Origin: an uncultured Oscillospiraceae bacterium
GTDB lineage: Bacteria; Bacillota; Clostridia; Oscillospirales; Ruminococcaceae
Reading direction: 5' to 3'
Assembly: GCA_910587135.1 (NCBI GenBank)
Contig: CAJULF010000033.1
Coordinates: 1-29,541, forward strand
DNA length: 29,541 bases
The notes beneath the pieces were generated by a model. It was not told the origin of the DNA and searched no databases. It saw nothing but the letters and a program-made list of their open reading frames with translations. Shown here in pieces: positions 14,999-21,842 of this stretch. Every line of letters starts with the position of its first letter. Positions within the stretch are counted from its first letter, which is position 1. The position numbers and the translations under genes were made by a program.

Positions 14999-15071
14999 TC
15001 CGACATCACCCCTTTTTGAAGTAAGATGTAAGAAGCCGCAAGGAAGAGCCTGCCGTGCAGTTCCCGCCGCG

Positions 15072-15536
15072 CTATCTTACTTCTATCACAGCCTCAACGT
15101 CCTCGTCAAGCTCTTCGGCGAGCAGCTCTGCCGCCGCTGTTGCCGCGCCACGCTGTTCCTCGCCTAAAACAAGCTTTACCTGTGTTATATCTATGCTGTA
15201 CAAACCCGAAATATTAACGATAACATGAATTTCTTCGGGATAAATCTCGTTTTCGTTCATCAGCTCATACAGCTTGTCAGACATATCCTTGCATATTTTT
15301 TTTTGCAGGGATTTGTTTACTTCTCCCGAAAAACCTATGTAATCCGCGCTTGTGCCGATATCGTAGACATCTGCGTTCAGGTCGATCTCCGCGCCTGTCA
15401 GCGCCGAAGCGCAGGTAAGCAAAAACACGCACACCACAAGAAAAGCTATCTGCTTCTCCGCTTTGTTTTCCGGCACAAGCATACGGAACAGCGCTGCCGC
15501 TATCGCCGCTATGCATACCGTAGTAAGAAACTGCAT
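15072..15536 (-). CDS. spoIIIAF: stage III sporulation protein AF
   Basis: This 154-residue protein has two N-terminal membrane helices (MQFLTTVCIAAIAAALFRMLVP and IAFLVVCVFLLTCASAL) followed by a soluble extracytoplasmic domain with the family end pattern ITQVKLVLGEE. SpoIIIAF is a minor component of the SpoIIIA-SpoIIQ channel with a YscJ-like ring-building fold. AGGAG sits 8 bases before the ATG. Upstream, a 161-bp palindromic repeat separates it from the spoIIIAE stop, while spoIIIAG follows closely. Confidence 0.88.
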   Translation of the reverse strand: MQFLTTVCIAAIAAALFRMLVPENKAEKQIAFLVVCVFLLTCASALTGAEIDLNADVYDIGTSADYIGFSGEVNKSLQKKICKDMSDKLYELMNENEIYPEEIHVIVNISGLYSIDITQVKLVLGEEQRGAATAAAELLAEELDEDVEAVIEVR

Positions 15537-15556
15537 TTTTACGCTCCTTTTATTTT

Positions 15557-15717
15557 AGGCAACACCGCACAAAGCTTGTGCGCAGATTGCGCCGTCAGAT
15601 TTTTCGTCAGATTGTACAAGCTCGACGCCCGCCAGGAAGAACTCGTGCAAGATGACGGAAAATATGCAAGCAAGATGCGTGCAAAGCGCGAAGCGCGGAC
15701 TTTATGCGATGTTGCCT
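15557..15717. repeat. 161-bp palindromic repeat between spoIIIAE and spoIIIAF
   Basis: The left end AGGCAACACCGCACAAAG and the reverse complement of the right end, AGGCAACATCGCATAAAG, match at 16 of 18 bases. There is no coding capacity. The right end butts directly against the spoIIIAE stop codon, and the left end stops 6 bases short of the ribosome binding site of spoIIIAF, so neither gene is damaged. It belongs to a different family from the other repeats in the window. Its MITE nature is inferred from the terminal inverted repeats. Confidence 0.7.
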
Positions 15718-16824
15718 TTACTTTCCCGAGACCAACAGAATTATCACCGCAAAGGTATTCAGCAGCAAAAAACAAACCTGAACCGCAAGAATTATTGCCA
15801 TAACGGATTCGCAGCTTTTAAACAGCTCGGAAAGCTCTTTAAGCCCGAATATCTCTCCTGCGGAACGCGCGCACATCATCGCCAGCTTATAGCACCCCAC
15901 GGTTATAAGCGTGGGCAGTATTATTGCCGCCGCGGCTATTATCCCGTAAGTCCCTATGCTTCCTTTCAGCAGCTCCAGACTGCCCTGCAGCGTGTTCACC
16001 GCATCAGATATAGTTCCTCCCACAATGGGCACGCCCGATGATACCATGAATTTAGCGGTGCGTATCAAGGTATTGTCCGATGAAGCAGCAACGATGGTCT
16101 GAGCGGAAAGAATGCTCATAAACACCGTCATGATAAGCGTCAGCCCCCACACCACGAACTTTTTTATTATCTCTCCCAGCTTAGCGAGATTAAGCTGCGG
16201 ATGGATAGCTCCCGTGACCGAAAGCCCCATTACAGCGCCGCACATGGGAGCGAGAAAATTCACCGCGAGCTGTGAGAAAAGCTGTGTTGCGGCAAGTGAG
16301 GCGGCATTCACCGCGGTAGCGGACATGGCATGTCCGAGCACCGCCGTTACGGCGGCAAAGATCGGAATAAATATCAATATAAAATTCGCCGCCGCGCTCA
16401 GCATCGTAAGAGTTTCATCAAGCACCTCCCAGACAGCGGTGACGGCTATCCCCGCCCCTGCCAGCACTCCCACAGCCGAAAAAACTCCCTTAAGACCTCC
16501 GCCGTTATCGGCGATAGAGTTTGCAAGCGCGCACAGCAGAACCACTCCGCACAGCGACACAAGCAGCTTCAGCGGCTTCAGTGCCCGCTCCTTTATCATA
16601 TCCCATATAAACGCCAGAACATCTTTAAAGCTCCACGACAGCGCCCCGCCGTTTTCGGGGGTTATCCCCCCCTCTTCCAACAGCGCCGCAGCCGTTTCGG
16701 GAACAGCGCCCTCAAGCTGCTCACGTCCGTAATCGAACCCGTCCGAGCCTGCCTCCGCAAAAGCGCTCACCCCTATGACAAGCCACAGCAAAAGCGCCGC
16801 GGCAATTGAAACGATCCTGTGCAT
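15718..16824 (-). CDS. spoIIIAE: stage III sporulation protein AE
   Basis: The 368-residue polytopic membrane protein has a signal-like first segment (IVSIAAALLLWLVIGVSAFAEA) and about seven further hydrophobic helices. They include LKLLVSLCGVVLLCALANSIAD, ILIFIPIFAAVTAVLGHAMS and the conserved SSGVPIVGGTISDAVNTLQG stretch. SpoIIIAE is the largest membrane subunit of the SpoIIIA complex and resembles type III secretion export components. AAGGAG precedes the ATG. A 394-base non-coding insert separates it from spoIIIAD, and a repeat begins at its stop codon. Confidence 0.93.
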   Translation of the reverse strand: MHRIVSIAAALLLWLVIGVSAFAEAGSDGFDYGREQLEGAVPETAAALLEEGGITPENGGALSWSFKDVLAFIWDMIKERALKPLKLLVSLCGVVLLCALANSIADNGGGLKGVFSAVGVLAGAGIAVTAVWEVLDETLTMLSAAANFILIFIPIFAAVTAVLGHAMSATAVNAASLAATQLFSQLAVNFLAPMCGAVMGLSVTGAIHPQLNLAKLGEIIKKFVVWGLTLIMTVFMSILSAQTIVAASSDNTLIRTAKFMVSSGVPIVGGTISDAVNTLQGSLELLKGSIGTYGIIAAAAIILPTLITVGCYKLAMMCARSAGEIFGLKELSELFKSCESVMAIILAVQVCFLLLNTFAVIILLVSGK

Positions 16825-16919
16825 TTTTTCTCCTTATTTTGATTTGAAATTTCCCGAACTGCTGCAAACAACTCTTTGCATTGTTTGAGCAGCTTGTATA
16901 TAAAAGTTGACCTAAAGCG

Positions 16920-17100
16920 TATTTAAAAAATTTCAAAATTCCCGCAATCACGCGCCGTTCGCTGCGCAAGGTTTTGCGCAAATAGCTGCAAAATGCCACA
17001 AGCAACCACGTGCATATTGCGCAAAACCACCTCCGCGCGATTGCGGGAATCGGTCGAAATTTGCTTCGCAAATTTTGACACTTTTTGAAATTTCATGTGC
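16920..17100. repeat. palindromic insert between spoIIIAD and spoIIIAE
   Basis: The gap 16825-17218 has no gene. Its centre shows nested inverted repeats: ATTCCCGCAATCACGCG near 16941 against CGCGCGATTGCGGGAAT near 17036, and inner GCGCAAGGTTTTGCGCAA with ATTGCGCAAAACC. AT-rich outer arms (AAATTTCAAAATT and AATTTTGACAC-AAATTT) extend it. It differs from the other two repeat families in this operon. Exact ends are uncertain. Bases 17101-17218 hold only AT/GC-mixed sequence with no feature I can name. Confidence 0.55.
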
Positions 17101-17218
17101 CGACATTGCGCTGCAAACAGGCTTTTTCCACAGTCTGTGCAAACATCGCTTTGCGCTATTACTCCGAGCCGTGGAAAATTTCCCGCATGGACGGACAGTT
17201 TATCTCTGCTTTTCGCGC

Positions 17219-17608
17219 TTAACTTCCCATCAGCTTTGTTACCAGTTCCGCCAGACTTGTGAATACCGGCAGCGATACCACCAAAATAGCCGCCCTACCT
17301 GCCAACTCCAATTTTGCGGCGATAGCGCTTTCACCAGCGTCGCGGCAGCAATCTGCGGAAAGCTGGGTAACATAACACACCGCCAGTGCCTTCAGCAATA
17401 CCCGCGCAAATTCGCTGTCGATCCCAGCTGCCTGTGTGAGCGTGTTTATCGCCTCTATAGAGGGTGCAAGCATTGATATTACCGCTCCAAGAATAATAAC
17501 TCCGCAGGCAAGCCCTATTCCCAGCGCCGCTTCGGGCTTGTACTGCCTTACCACAACGCAAAGCACCGCGGATATCACAGCTGTTCCCGCAAGTGATATG
17601 ATATTCAT
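17219..17608 (-). CDS. spoIIIAD: stage III sporulation protein AD
   Basis: The 129-residue protein is almost wholly membrane-embedded: an N-terminal helix pair (IISLAGTAVISAVLCVVV, AALGIGLACGVIILGAVISML), the family segment GIDSEFARVLLKALAVCYVTQLSADCCRDAG, and a last helix ending in LMGS. SpoIIIAD resembles FliQ/SctS-like export subunits of type III secretion, in line with a channel role. GGGAG precedes the ATG by 7 bases. It is separated from spoIIIAC by a 98-bp MITE-like repeat and from spoIIIAE by a longer palindromic insert. Confidence 0.92.
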   Translation of the reverse strand: MNIISLAGTAVISAVLCVVVRQYKPEAALGIGLACGVIILGAVISMLAPSIEAINTLTQAAGIDSEFARVLLKALAVCYVTQLSADCCRDAGESAIAAKLELAGRAAILVVSLPVFTSLAELVTKLMGS

Positions 17609-17644
17609 TTCAACACTCCCGTATAAACGTCATGAGATAGCTCA

Positions 17645-17742
17645 TACTTATTCCCATTAGAAAGTGTGCAAAAAATCGAGCCAAAACTCTGATATATGGT
17701 TTTGCTAAGGTTTTTTTGTACACTTTCAATAAGGAATCGGTA
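17645..17742. repeat. 98-bp MITE-like repeat between spoIIIAC and spoIIIAD (copy 1)
   Basis: TACTTATTCCCATTAGAAAG at the left pairs with the reverse complement of the right end (TACCGATTCCTTATTGAAAG) and the inverted repeat continues into GTGTACAAAAAA. The whole unit recurs at 19318-19418 in the same orientation with a shared core CTCTGATATATGGTTTT. It ends exactly one base before the spoIIIAC stop codon. Confidence 0.8.
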
Positions 17743-17940
17743 TCACCACAGCCCGAACACATTCTTTATGGTGTCAAACAAATCCTCTATCGCGGGAATT
17801 ATCATCATCAGCACTATTACCAGACCCGCCACTGTCAGCATCATTGCCTGCTCGTCATGGTCGGTCTTTTTAAGTATCAGATTAAGCACCGCCACGATTA
17901 TTCCCACCGCGGCTATTTTGAAAATCAAATCCAGTTCCAT
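17743..17940 (-). CDS. spoIIIAC: stage III sporulation protein AC
   Basis: This 65-residue protein, the usual family size, has two membrane helices (LIFKIAAVGIIVAVLNLILKK and MMLTVAGLVIVLMMIIPAI) joined by the conserved KKTDHDEQAMM turn. It is a small FliQ-like subunit of the SpoIIIA channel. It begins 13 bp after spoIIIAB. The stop codon is bounded directly by the repeat at 17645-17742. Confidence 0.93.
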   Translation of the reverse strand: MELDLIFKIAAVGIIVAVLNLILKKTDHDEQAMMLTVAGLVIVLMMIIPAIEDLFDTIKNVFGLW

Positions 17941-17953
17941 ATAAACCGTCCCG

Positions 17954-18439
17954 TTACATGATAAGAACTGCCGCCCCTATTCCGCAGAGAGCGCCTACGG
18001 AACGAAACAGCTTCCCTTTTTTCGCCGATTCCTCGGAAGCGCTTTTTCTCAGCGCGCCAAGCTTTTCGGAATGAAGCTCTATCAGCGACAGCTGTCCGCT
18101 TATATCGCTTGTTCCAAGTGAGCGTCCCAGTGAAAGCATAAGCTCGCTCTCCGCCGCATGGCAGTACGAAAGCACTTTGAGCCTGCCGCACGCCTGTTCC
18201 CACGCGGATTTTATATCATTGTCGCGGCGGCATTCCCTGATAATATCCGCGAAATCACCTTCTGCCTTTTCGCACAGGATATCAAGAGTAGGCGCGGCAA
18301 AGCGTATTTCAATCTCAAATTCACTCAGCATACGCGACAACTCCTCCAGAAAAGCCGCTCGGCGCTTCAGCAGCAGACTTTGCCGCACTCCGAAAACAAA
18401 GCAAAGCAGAAAAGCCGCCATGGCAAGTATGGCCCTCAT
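17954..18439 (-). CDS. spoIIIAB: stage III sporulation protein AB
   Basis: The 161-residue protein has an N-terminal membrane helix (AILAMAAFLLCFVFGVRQ), a helical cytoplasmic region with the family pattern FLEELSRMLSEFEIEIRFAA and LGRSLGTSDISGQ, and a C-terminal helix ending GIGAAVLIM. SpoIIIAB resembles GspF-type membrane platforms of type II secretion and likely couples the SpoIIIAA ATPase to the channel. Its ATG follows the spoIIIAA stop with no gap, and GGAGGAG lies within the end of spoIIIAA, indicating translational coupling. Confidence 0.92.
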   Translation of the reverse strand: MRAILAMAAFLLCFVFGVRQSLLLKRRAAFLEELSRMLSEFEIEIRFAAPTLDILCEKAEGDFADIIRECRRDNDIKSAWEQACGRLKVLSYCHAAESELMLSLGRSLGTSDISGQLSLIELHSEKLGALRKSASEESAKKGKLFRSVGALCGIGAAVLIM

Positions 18440-19291
18440 TTACAACTCCTCCGATCGGTAAATCTCGGTCAGACACCCCTTTTCTCCTATAACCGCCGTA
18501 TACTCAAACATTGGCAGCAGCCCGGCGATCCCATGCCGCCGCCTAAGCTCCGCGATACTTCCCGCGTGTGCGGAGGCTATCAGCTTCACCCCGCAGAACA
18601 AACACTGCTCCACAGCCTCGTGATCCCGTCCTATCTCGTCACAGATTATTATTTCGGGACTCATGGAGCGCAGCGCGAGGAGTATGCCCTCTGATTTGGG
18701 GCAGCCGCAAATAACGTCCGTGTGCTGCCCTATATCCAGCGTGGGCGTACCCCTCACGCATGCGGAAATCTCATTTCGGCTGTCGATAAGCGTTACCTTA
18801 TGCCGCTCCCCGAGAATACGCGTCAAATCTCTGAGCAGCGTGGTTTTGCCGCACATGGGCTTTCCCGCCAGCAGCAGAGACCGAGGGCGGTCGAATATCC
18901 TGCTGTAAAGCTCTCCGGCGCAGCCCCTTACCTGTCTTGCGATGCGGATATTCAGCGATGAGATGTCCCGCATTGTTTCGATTTTATTATCCCTCATCAC
19001 CGCTGTTCCACATATTCCTACGCGGTGTCCGCCGTCAAGGGTTATGTAGCCCTCCGCTATCTCGCTGGTATAACTGTGCACGGAGTATCTGCACAGCTCA
19101 GCGAAGCAATTGGCGATATCCTCCGCCGTGAAAGGCTCGGAGCAGGTCTGCATTATTCCCTCGGCAGTCACCGCCACCGCCCTGCGCCCAGCTCTGAGGC
19201 GTATTTCCGCCAAGTCCCCGCGAAATCCCGTAAGCCTTATTTTAGCCGCCGCGGTTTTCAGCGGTATTTCCTGACCTTTTACCGTTATCAT
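18440..19291 (-). CDS. spoIIIAA: stage III sporulation protein AA, ATPase
   Basis: The 283-residue cytoplasmic protein is the SpoIIIAA ATPase of the mother-cell channel, related to type II/IV secretion ATPases. The Walker A motif is LLAGKPMCGKTTLLRD and Walker B is SPEIIICDEIGRD; the family signatures DGGHRVGICG and TLIDSRNEISAC are also present. ATG 19291 is chosen because GAAAGGAG ends 6 bases upstream. The frame stays open to an ATG at 19330, but that codon lies inside a MITE-like repeat and is rejected. It is the first gene of the spoIIIA operon; in Bacillus the operon is under sigma-E. Confidence 0.94.
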   Translation of the reverse strand: MITVKGQEIPLKTAAAKIRLTGFRGDLAEIRLRAGRRAVAVTAEGIMQTCSEPFTAEDIANCFAELCRYSVHSYTSEIAEGYITLDGGHRVGICGTAVMRDNKIETMRDISSLNIRIARQVRGCAGELYSRIFDRPRSLLLAGKPMCGKTTLLRDLTRILGERHKVTLIDSRNEISACVRGTPTLDIGQHTDVICGCPKSEGILLALRSMSPEIIICDEIGRDHEAVEQCLFCGVKLIASAHAGSIAELRRRHGIAGLLPMFEYTAVIGEKGCLTEIYRSEEL

Positions 19292-19317
19292 ACAGCGCTC
19301 CTTTCGGGGGCAAGGAG

Positions 19318-19418
19318 TTCTTATTCCCATTAGAAAGTGTACAAAAAATCGAGCAAAAACTCTGATATATGGTTTTTGCGAAGATTTTTTGTGTACACTT
19401 TCAATGGGGAATTAGTAT
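19318..19418. repeat. 101-bp MITE-like repeat upstream of spoIIIAA (copy 2)
   Basis: This is a second copy of the element at 17645-17742, with the same orientation, ends (TTATTCCCATTAGAAAGTGT and ACACTTTCAATGGGGAAT) and core (CTCTGATATATGGTTTTTGC). It sits 26 bases before the spoIIIAA start, so it lies either within the 5' leader or between promoter and gene. Confidence 0.8.
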
Positions 19419-19430
19419 TACGTCTTTATC

Positions 19431-19475
19431 CCCCTGTTTTGCGGTAATAAATTCTATGCGGGGATTGTCCGAAAT
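19431..19475 (-). repeat. 45-bp repeat upstream of the spoIIIA operon (copy 1)
   Basis: TATGCGGGGATTGTC plus flanking GTTTTGCG and GAAA recur at 20190-20233 in the same orientation. On the minus strand the segment reads GACAATCCCCGCATAGAATT, which contains CATAnnnT, the -10 core of sigma-E/sigma-K promoters, upstream of spoIIIAA. It may therefore be the sporulation promoter of the operon; the -35 match is poor and the assignment tentative. Confidence 0.45.
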
Positions 19476-19500
19476 AGAACAGCCGCCTTAATCCGCAAAG

Positions 19501-19533
19501 CAAAAACCCCGACACGAATCAAATCGTATCGGG
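19501..19533 (-). terminator. intrinsic terminator of the 75-aa gene
   Basis: On the minus strand CCCGATACGA and TCGTGTCGGG form a 10-bp stem (one G-U pair) with a 6-base loop, followed by GTTTTTG. It ends transcripts of the small gene at 19618-19845. Confidence 0.75.
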
Positions 19534-19617
19534 ATCTATTGTTATATGGATTGCCCCGTTATCCGAAATCGGATAATCGTATCAACTAAATTTTATCGGC
19601 ATTTTGAACTACGCGGG

Positions 19618-19845
19618 CTATTTGGATACTGCTTTAATGCGGTCAAGATAGTCGGTGCACTCAGGCGCTTTTCGTTTGCAAAAGGATATCACATGGGGAT
19701 ATCGGCTGAGCGCCTTTCCCATATCATAAGCGTAATCACCATTGTACCAAGGGTTTTCGGACATTATATAACGAATAACCCATCTGTCAAGCAACAAAAT
19801 GGTATCCATAGTATAGTCCTCTGCGTTAATCCAATTAAATGACAT
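19618..19845 (-). CDS. small hypothetical protein
   Basis: This 75-residue protein is not recognised. It is soluble, rich in aromatic and charged residues (LLDRWVIRYIMSENPWYNGDYAYDM) and has two cysteines (FCKRKAPEC). It has no signal peptide or membrane helix. A strong AGGAGGG lies 5 bases before the ATG and a terminator follows the stop, so it looks like a real gene. A 16-codon frame with its own binding site precedes it by 26 bp on the same transcript. Confidence 0.65.
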   Translation of the reverse strand: MSFNWINAEDYTMDTILLLDRWVIRYIMSENPWYNGDYAYDMGKALSRYPHVISFCKRKAPECTDYLDRIKAVSK

Positions 19846-19871
19846 ATAGCCCTCCTGTTTTCTTCGGAGGG

Positions 19872-19922
19872 TTAATCTGTCACCCTCCTTACTTCGATCA
19901 ATACGGTGATTTTCTTTTTCAT
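19872..19922 (-). CDS. possible 16-aa leader peptide or mini-protein
   Basis: ATG at 19922 follows GAAAGGAAG at 7 bases and encodes MKKKITVLIEVRRVTD before TAA. The downstream half contains AAGGAGGGTGA, and inverted CCTCC/GGAGG blocks (19866-19888) could pair and occlude a binding site. It may be a leader peptide that couples translation to the 75-aa gene, or a truncated gene start. The -10 like TATAAT (19955-19950) touches the neighbouring MITE. Confidence 0.35.
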   Translation of the reverse strand: MKKKITVLIEVRRVTD

Positions 19923-19960
19923 ATCAAATCTTCCTTTCATAAATTTTTTATTATAACACC

Positions 19961-20138
19961 TAAGAGCTTGTTTAGTATCTTCCGAAGCACCGTCTTTACC
20001 CGTCTTTCCGCGCTGTACTTAGGCAATTTTTCTTGAGGTACATACAGTACATCTGCGAAAAATTGCCATCGTCCAACGCGAAAATCCGGGCAAATCCGGG
20101 CAAATCCGGCACTTCTCCGAATACTAAACAGGCTCTTA
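19961..20138. repeat. 178-bp MITE-like palindromic element (copy C)
   Basis: Ends TAAGAGCTTGTTTAGTAT and ATACTAAACAGGCTCTTA form an 18-bp inverted repeat bounded by TA. Core arms GGCAATTTTTC (20022-20032) and GAAAAATTGCC (20057-20067) enclose an inner hairpin GAGGTAC/GTACATC. The core matches the element at 70-236. Three tandem copies of a 10-mer (consensus CAAATCCGGG) sit at 20081-20110. It separates the rhaB end from the promoter region of the small gene at 19618-19845. Confidence 0.8.
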
Positions 20139-20189
20139 GGCGAGATAACACTATTCCCTCCCGCTGCGATCCTTCACGTTCATAATACC

Positions 20190-20233
20190 GTCCCGTTTTG
20201 CGAAGAAAATCTTATGCGGGGATTGTCAGAAAC
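20190..20233 (-). repeat. 45-bp repeat (copy 2) downstream of rhaB
   Basis: This second copy of the 19431-19475 motif shares TATGCGGGGATTGTC and the flanking CCGTTTTGCG. On the minus strand it again contains GCATAAGATT (CATAnnnT). It is followed at 20183-20151 by a 10-codon frame, MNVKDRSGRE, that stops just before the MITE, perhaps the beginning of a lost gene. Confidence 0.4.
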
Positions 20234-20242
20234 GGTGTTTCC

Positions 20243-21715
20243 TTAACGTCCTGCGGTAAGCTCCTTGTATCTCCCGAGCGCTTCGAGCCACTTTTCATGC
20301 TCTGTCGGCTCAAAAGTATGAGTAAGCCCCGAATCGATTATAACACGGCGCGCCGCCGCTACGCTTTCGATTTCTCCCAAGGCGATAAGCGAAGCTATTC
20401 CGTTTCCGAGAGCGGTTGCTTCGGTGGGACCCGCCACCGCGGGGATACCGCAACAGTTCGCGGTCAGCTCGCACAGAAGCCTATCCTTGGTGCCGCCGCC
20501 TATCATATGTATTTTATCATAGTTAATGCCCGTTATCTCGGATATGCTTTTTAGCGTGAACGCGAATTCACAGGCAAGGCTCTGGTAGATGCAGCGCAGA
20601 ATCTCCCCCATGCTTTCGGGAACGGGCTGGTTCGTTTTTCGGCAATATTCTTGTATTTTTATTGGCATATTGTCGGGGGCAACAAAGGAGCTGTCGTTTG
20701 GGTCGATAAAGCTTACAAACGGCTCAGCCCCGCGCGCCGCCTGCTCCAGATAAGCGAAAGTGTAGTCCATTCCGTCCTTGTTGTAGTAGCGGCGGCATTC
20801 CTGTATAAGCCACAGTCCCATTATATTTTTAAGCATGATGGCAGTATCGCCGTAGCCGCCCTCGTTGGACAGCCCAAGCTCCATTACCTCTTTTGTAACT
20901 ATCGGGCGTTTTAGCTCCGTTCCGAACAGCGCCCATGTGCCGCAGCTTATAAATACGAAATGCTCCTCCTCGCTTGGCACGGCAAGCACCGCCGAGGCAG
21001 TGTCGTGCGACGGACAGGCGATAACGGGGACGCTCTCGCAGCGGAATTCCTCCGCCAGCTCGTCCTTAAGACCGCCGTAAACCTCTCCGGGACGGATTAT
21101 CGGGCAGAATATCCGCTTAGGCAGACCCAGGCTTTCGATTATTTTGAGATTCCACCCCTTCGATTTCTGGTCAATAAGCTGCGAGGTGGTGGCTTCGGTG
21201 TATTCGTTGCGGCACTCCCCCGTAAGGAAATACGCAAACAAATCCGGCATCATCAGCAGCCGCTCGGCACGGAAAAGCGTATTGCGCTCACGGCGGACGA
21301 TATAGGCGAGCTGGTAGATGGTGTTAATGCTCTGCGGCTGCACACCCGTCTGCATGAACAAAGCCTCGGCGGGCAGCAATCCCGACATCTCCCGCGGCAT
21401 ATCATCGGTGCGGCTGTCGCGATAATGCACAGGATTCTCCAGCATCTCGCCGTCCCGTCCGATAAGTGCGAAATCCACCCCCCAGGTATCGATGCTTATG
21501 GCGTCAAAGCCGCCGTTGAACATAGCGAAGCTAATACCGATCTTCATCTGCTCGAAAAGCTCATCAATATCCCAGCGAAGATGCCCCATTTCATTGATGG
21601 GCGTATTGGCGAATCGGTGGACTTCCTCCAGAATCAGCCTGCCCTCATCAAAAGTACAGCGCATGGCTCTGGCGCTTGAAGCTCCGAAATCGAATACCAA
21701 AACAGTTTTAGACAT
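20243..21715 (-). CDS. rhaB: rhamnulokinase
   Basis: The 490-residue cytoplasmic FGGY-family kinase shows the phosphate-1 loop VFDFGASSARAM at its N-terminus. The rhamnulokinase-type substrate segment IDTWGVDFALI...NPVHYRDSRTD follows, then ISCGTWALFGTEL, ML-KNIMGLWLIQECRR, and the adenosine motif HMIGGGTKDRLLCELTA. It phosphorylates L-rhamnulose (possibly L-fuculose) to the 1-phosphate. GGGGG lies 5 bases before ATG 21715; the upstream TTG at 21733 is less likely. The adjacent upstream gene is a class II aldolase that would split the product, so the pair forms the lower deoxyhexose pathway. The isomerase is not in the window. Confidence 0.9.
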   Translation of the reverse strand: MSKTVLVFDFGASSARAMRCTFDEGRLILEEVHRFANTPINEMGHLRWDIDELFEQMKIGISFAMFNGGFDAISIDTWGVDFALIGRDGEMLENPVHYRDSRTDDMPREMSGLLPAEALFMQTGVQPQSINTIYQLAYIVRRERNTLFRAERLLMMPDLFAYFLTGECRNEYTEATTSQLIDQKSKGWNLKIIESLGLPKRIFCPIIRPGEVYGGLKDELAEEFRCESVPVIACPSHDTASAVLAVPSEEEHFVFISCGTWALFGTELKRPIVTKEVMELGLSNEGGYGDTAIMLKNIMGLWLIQECRRYYNKDGMDYTFAYLEQAARGAEPFVSFIDPNDSSFVAPDNMPIKIQEYCRKTNQPVPESMGEILRCIYQSLACEFAFTLKSISEITGINYDKIHMIGGGTKDRLLCELTANCCGIPAVAGPTEATALGNGIASLIALGEIESVAAARRVIIDSGLTHTFEPTEHEKWLEALGRYKELTAGR

Positions 21716-21748
21716 AAATACCCCCGATGACAACAGACAATATACAGC

Positions 21749-21809
21749 TTCGGTACGCTGTCCGCCGACATGATCTTTGACCCGCCGTCAAGGGCGCAGC
21801 GTAACCGAA
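21749..21809 (-). other. stem-loop between aldolase and rhamnulokinase genes
   Basis: TTCGGTACGCTG (21749-21760) and CAGCGTAACCGAA (21797-21809) form a 12-bp stem with one bulge in the 127-base gap between the two genes. There is no T tract. It could protect or divide the bicistronic transcript. Confidence 0.35.
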
Positions 21810-21842
21810 CACTGTTATTTGCATATTTTACCGCGTCACAAA

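Noticed and set aside
14550..15167. 205-codon plus-strand frame across spoIIIAG and spoIIIAF
   Set aside because: It spans the antisense of two sporulation genes and the junction; serine/proline-rich low-complexity translation, no support.
20081..20110. Three tandem 10-mers (CAAATCCGGG type), CRISPR-like at a glance
   Set aside because: No spacers, only 10-bp units and inside the MITE; a simple tandem repeat.
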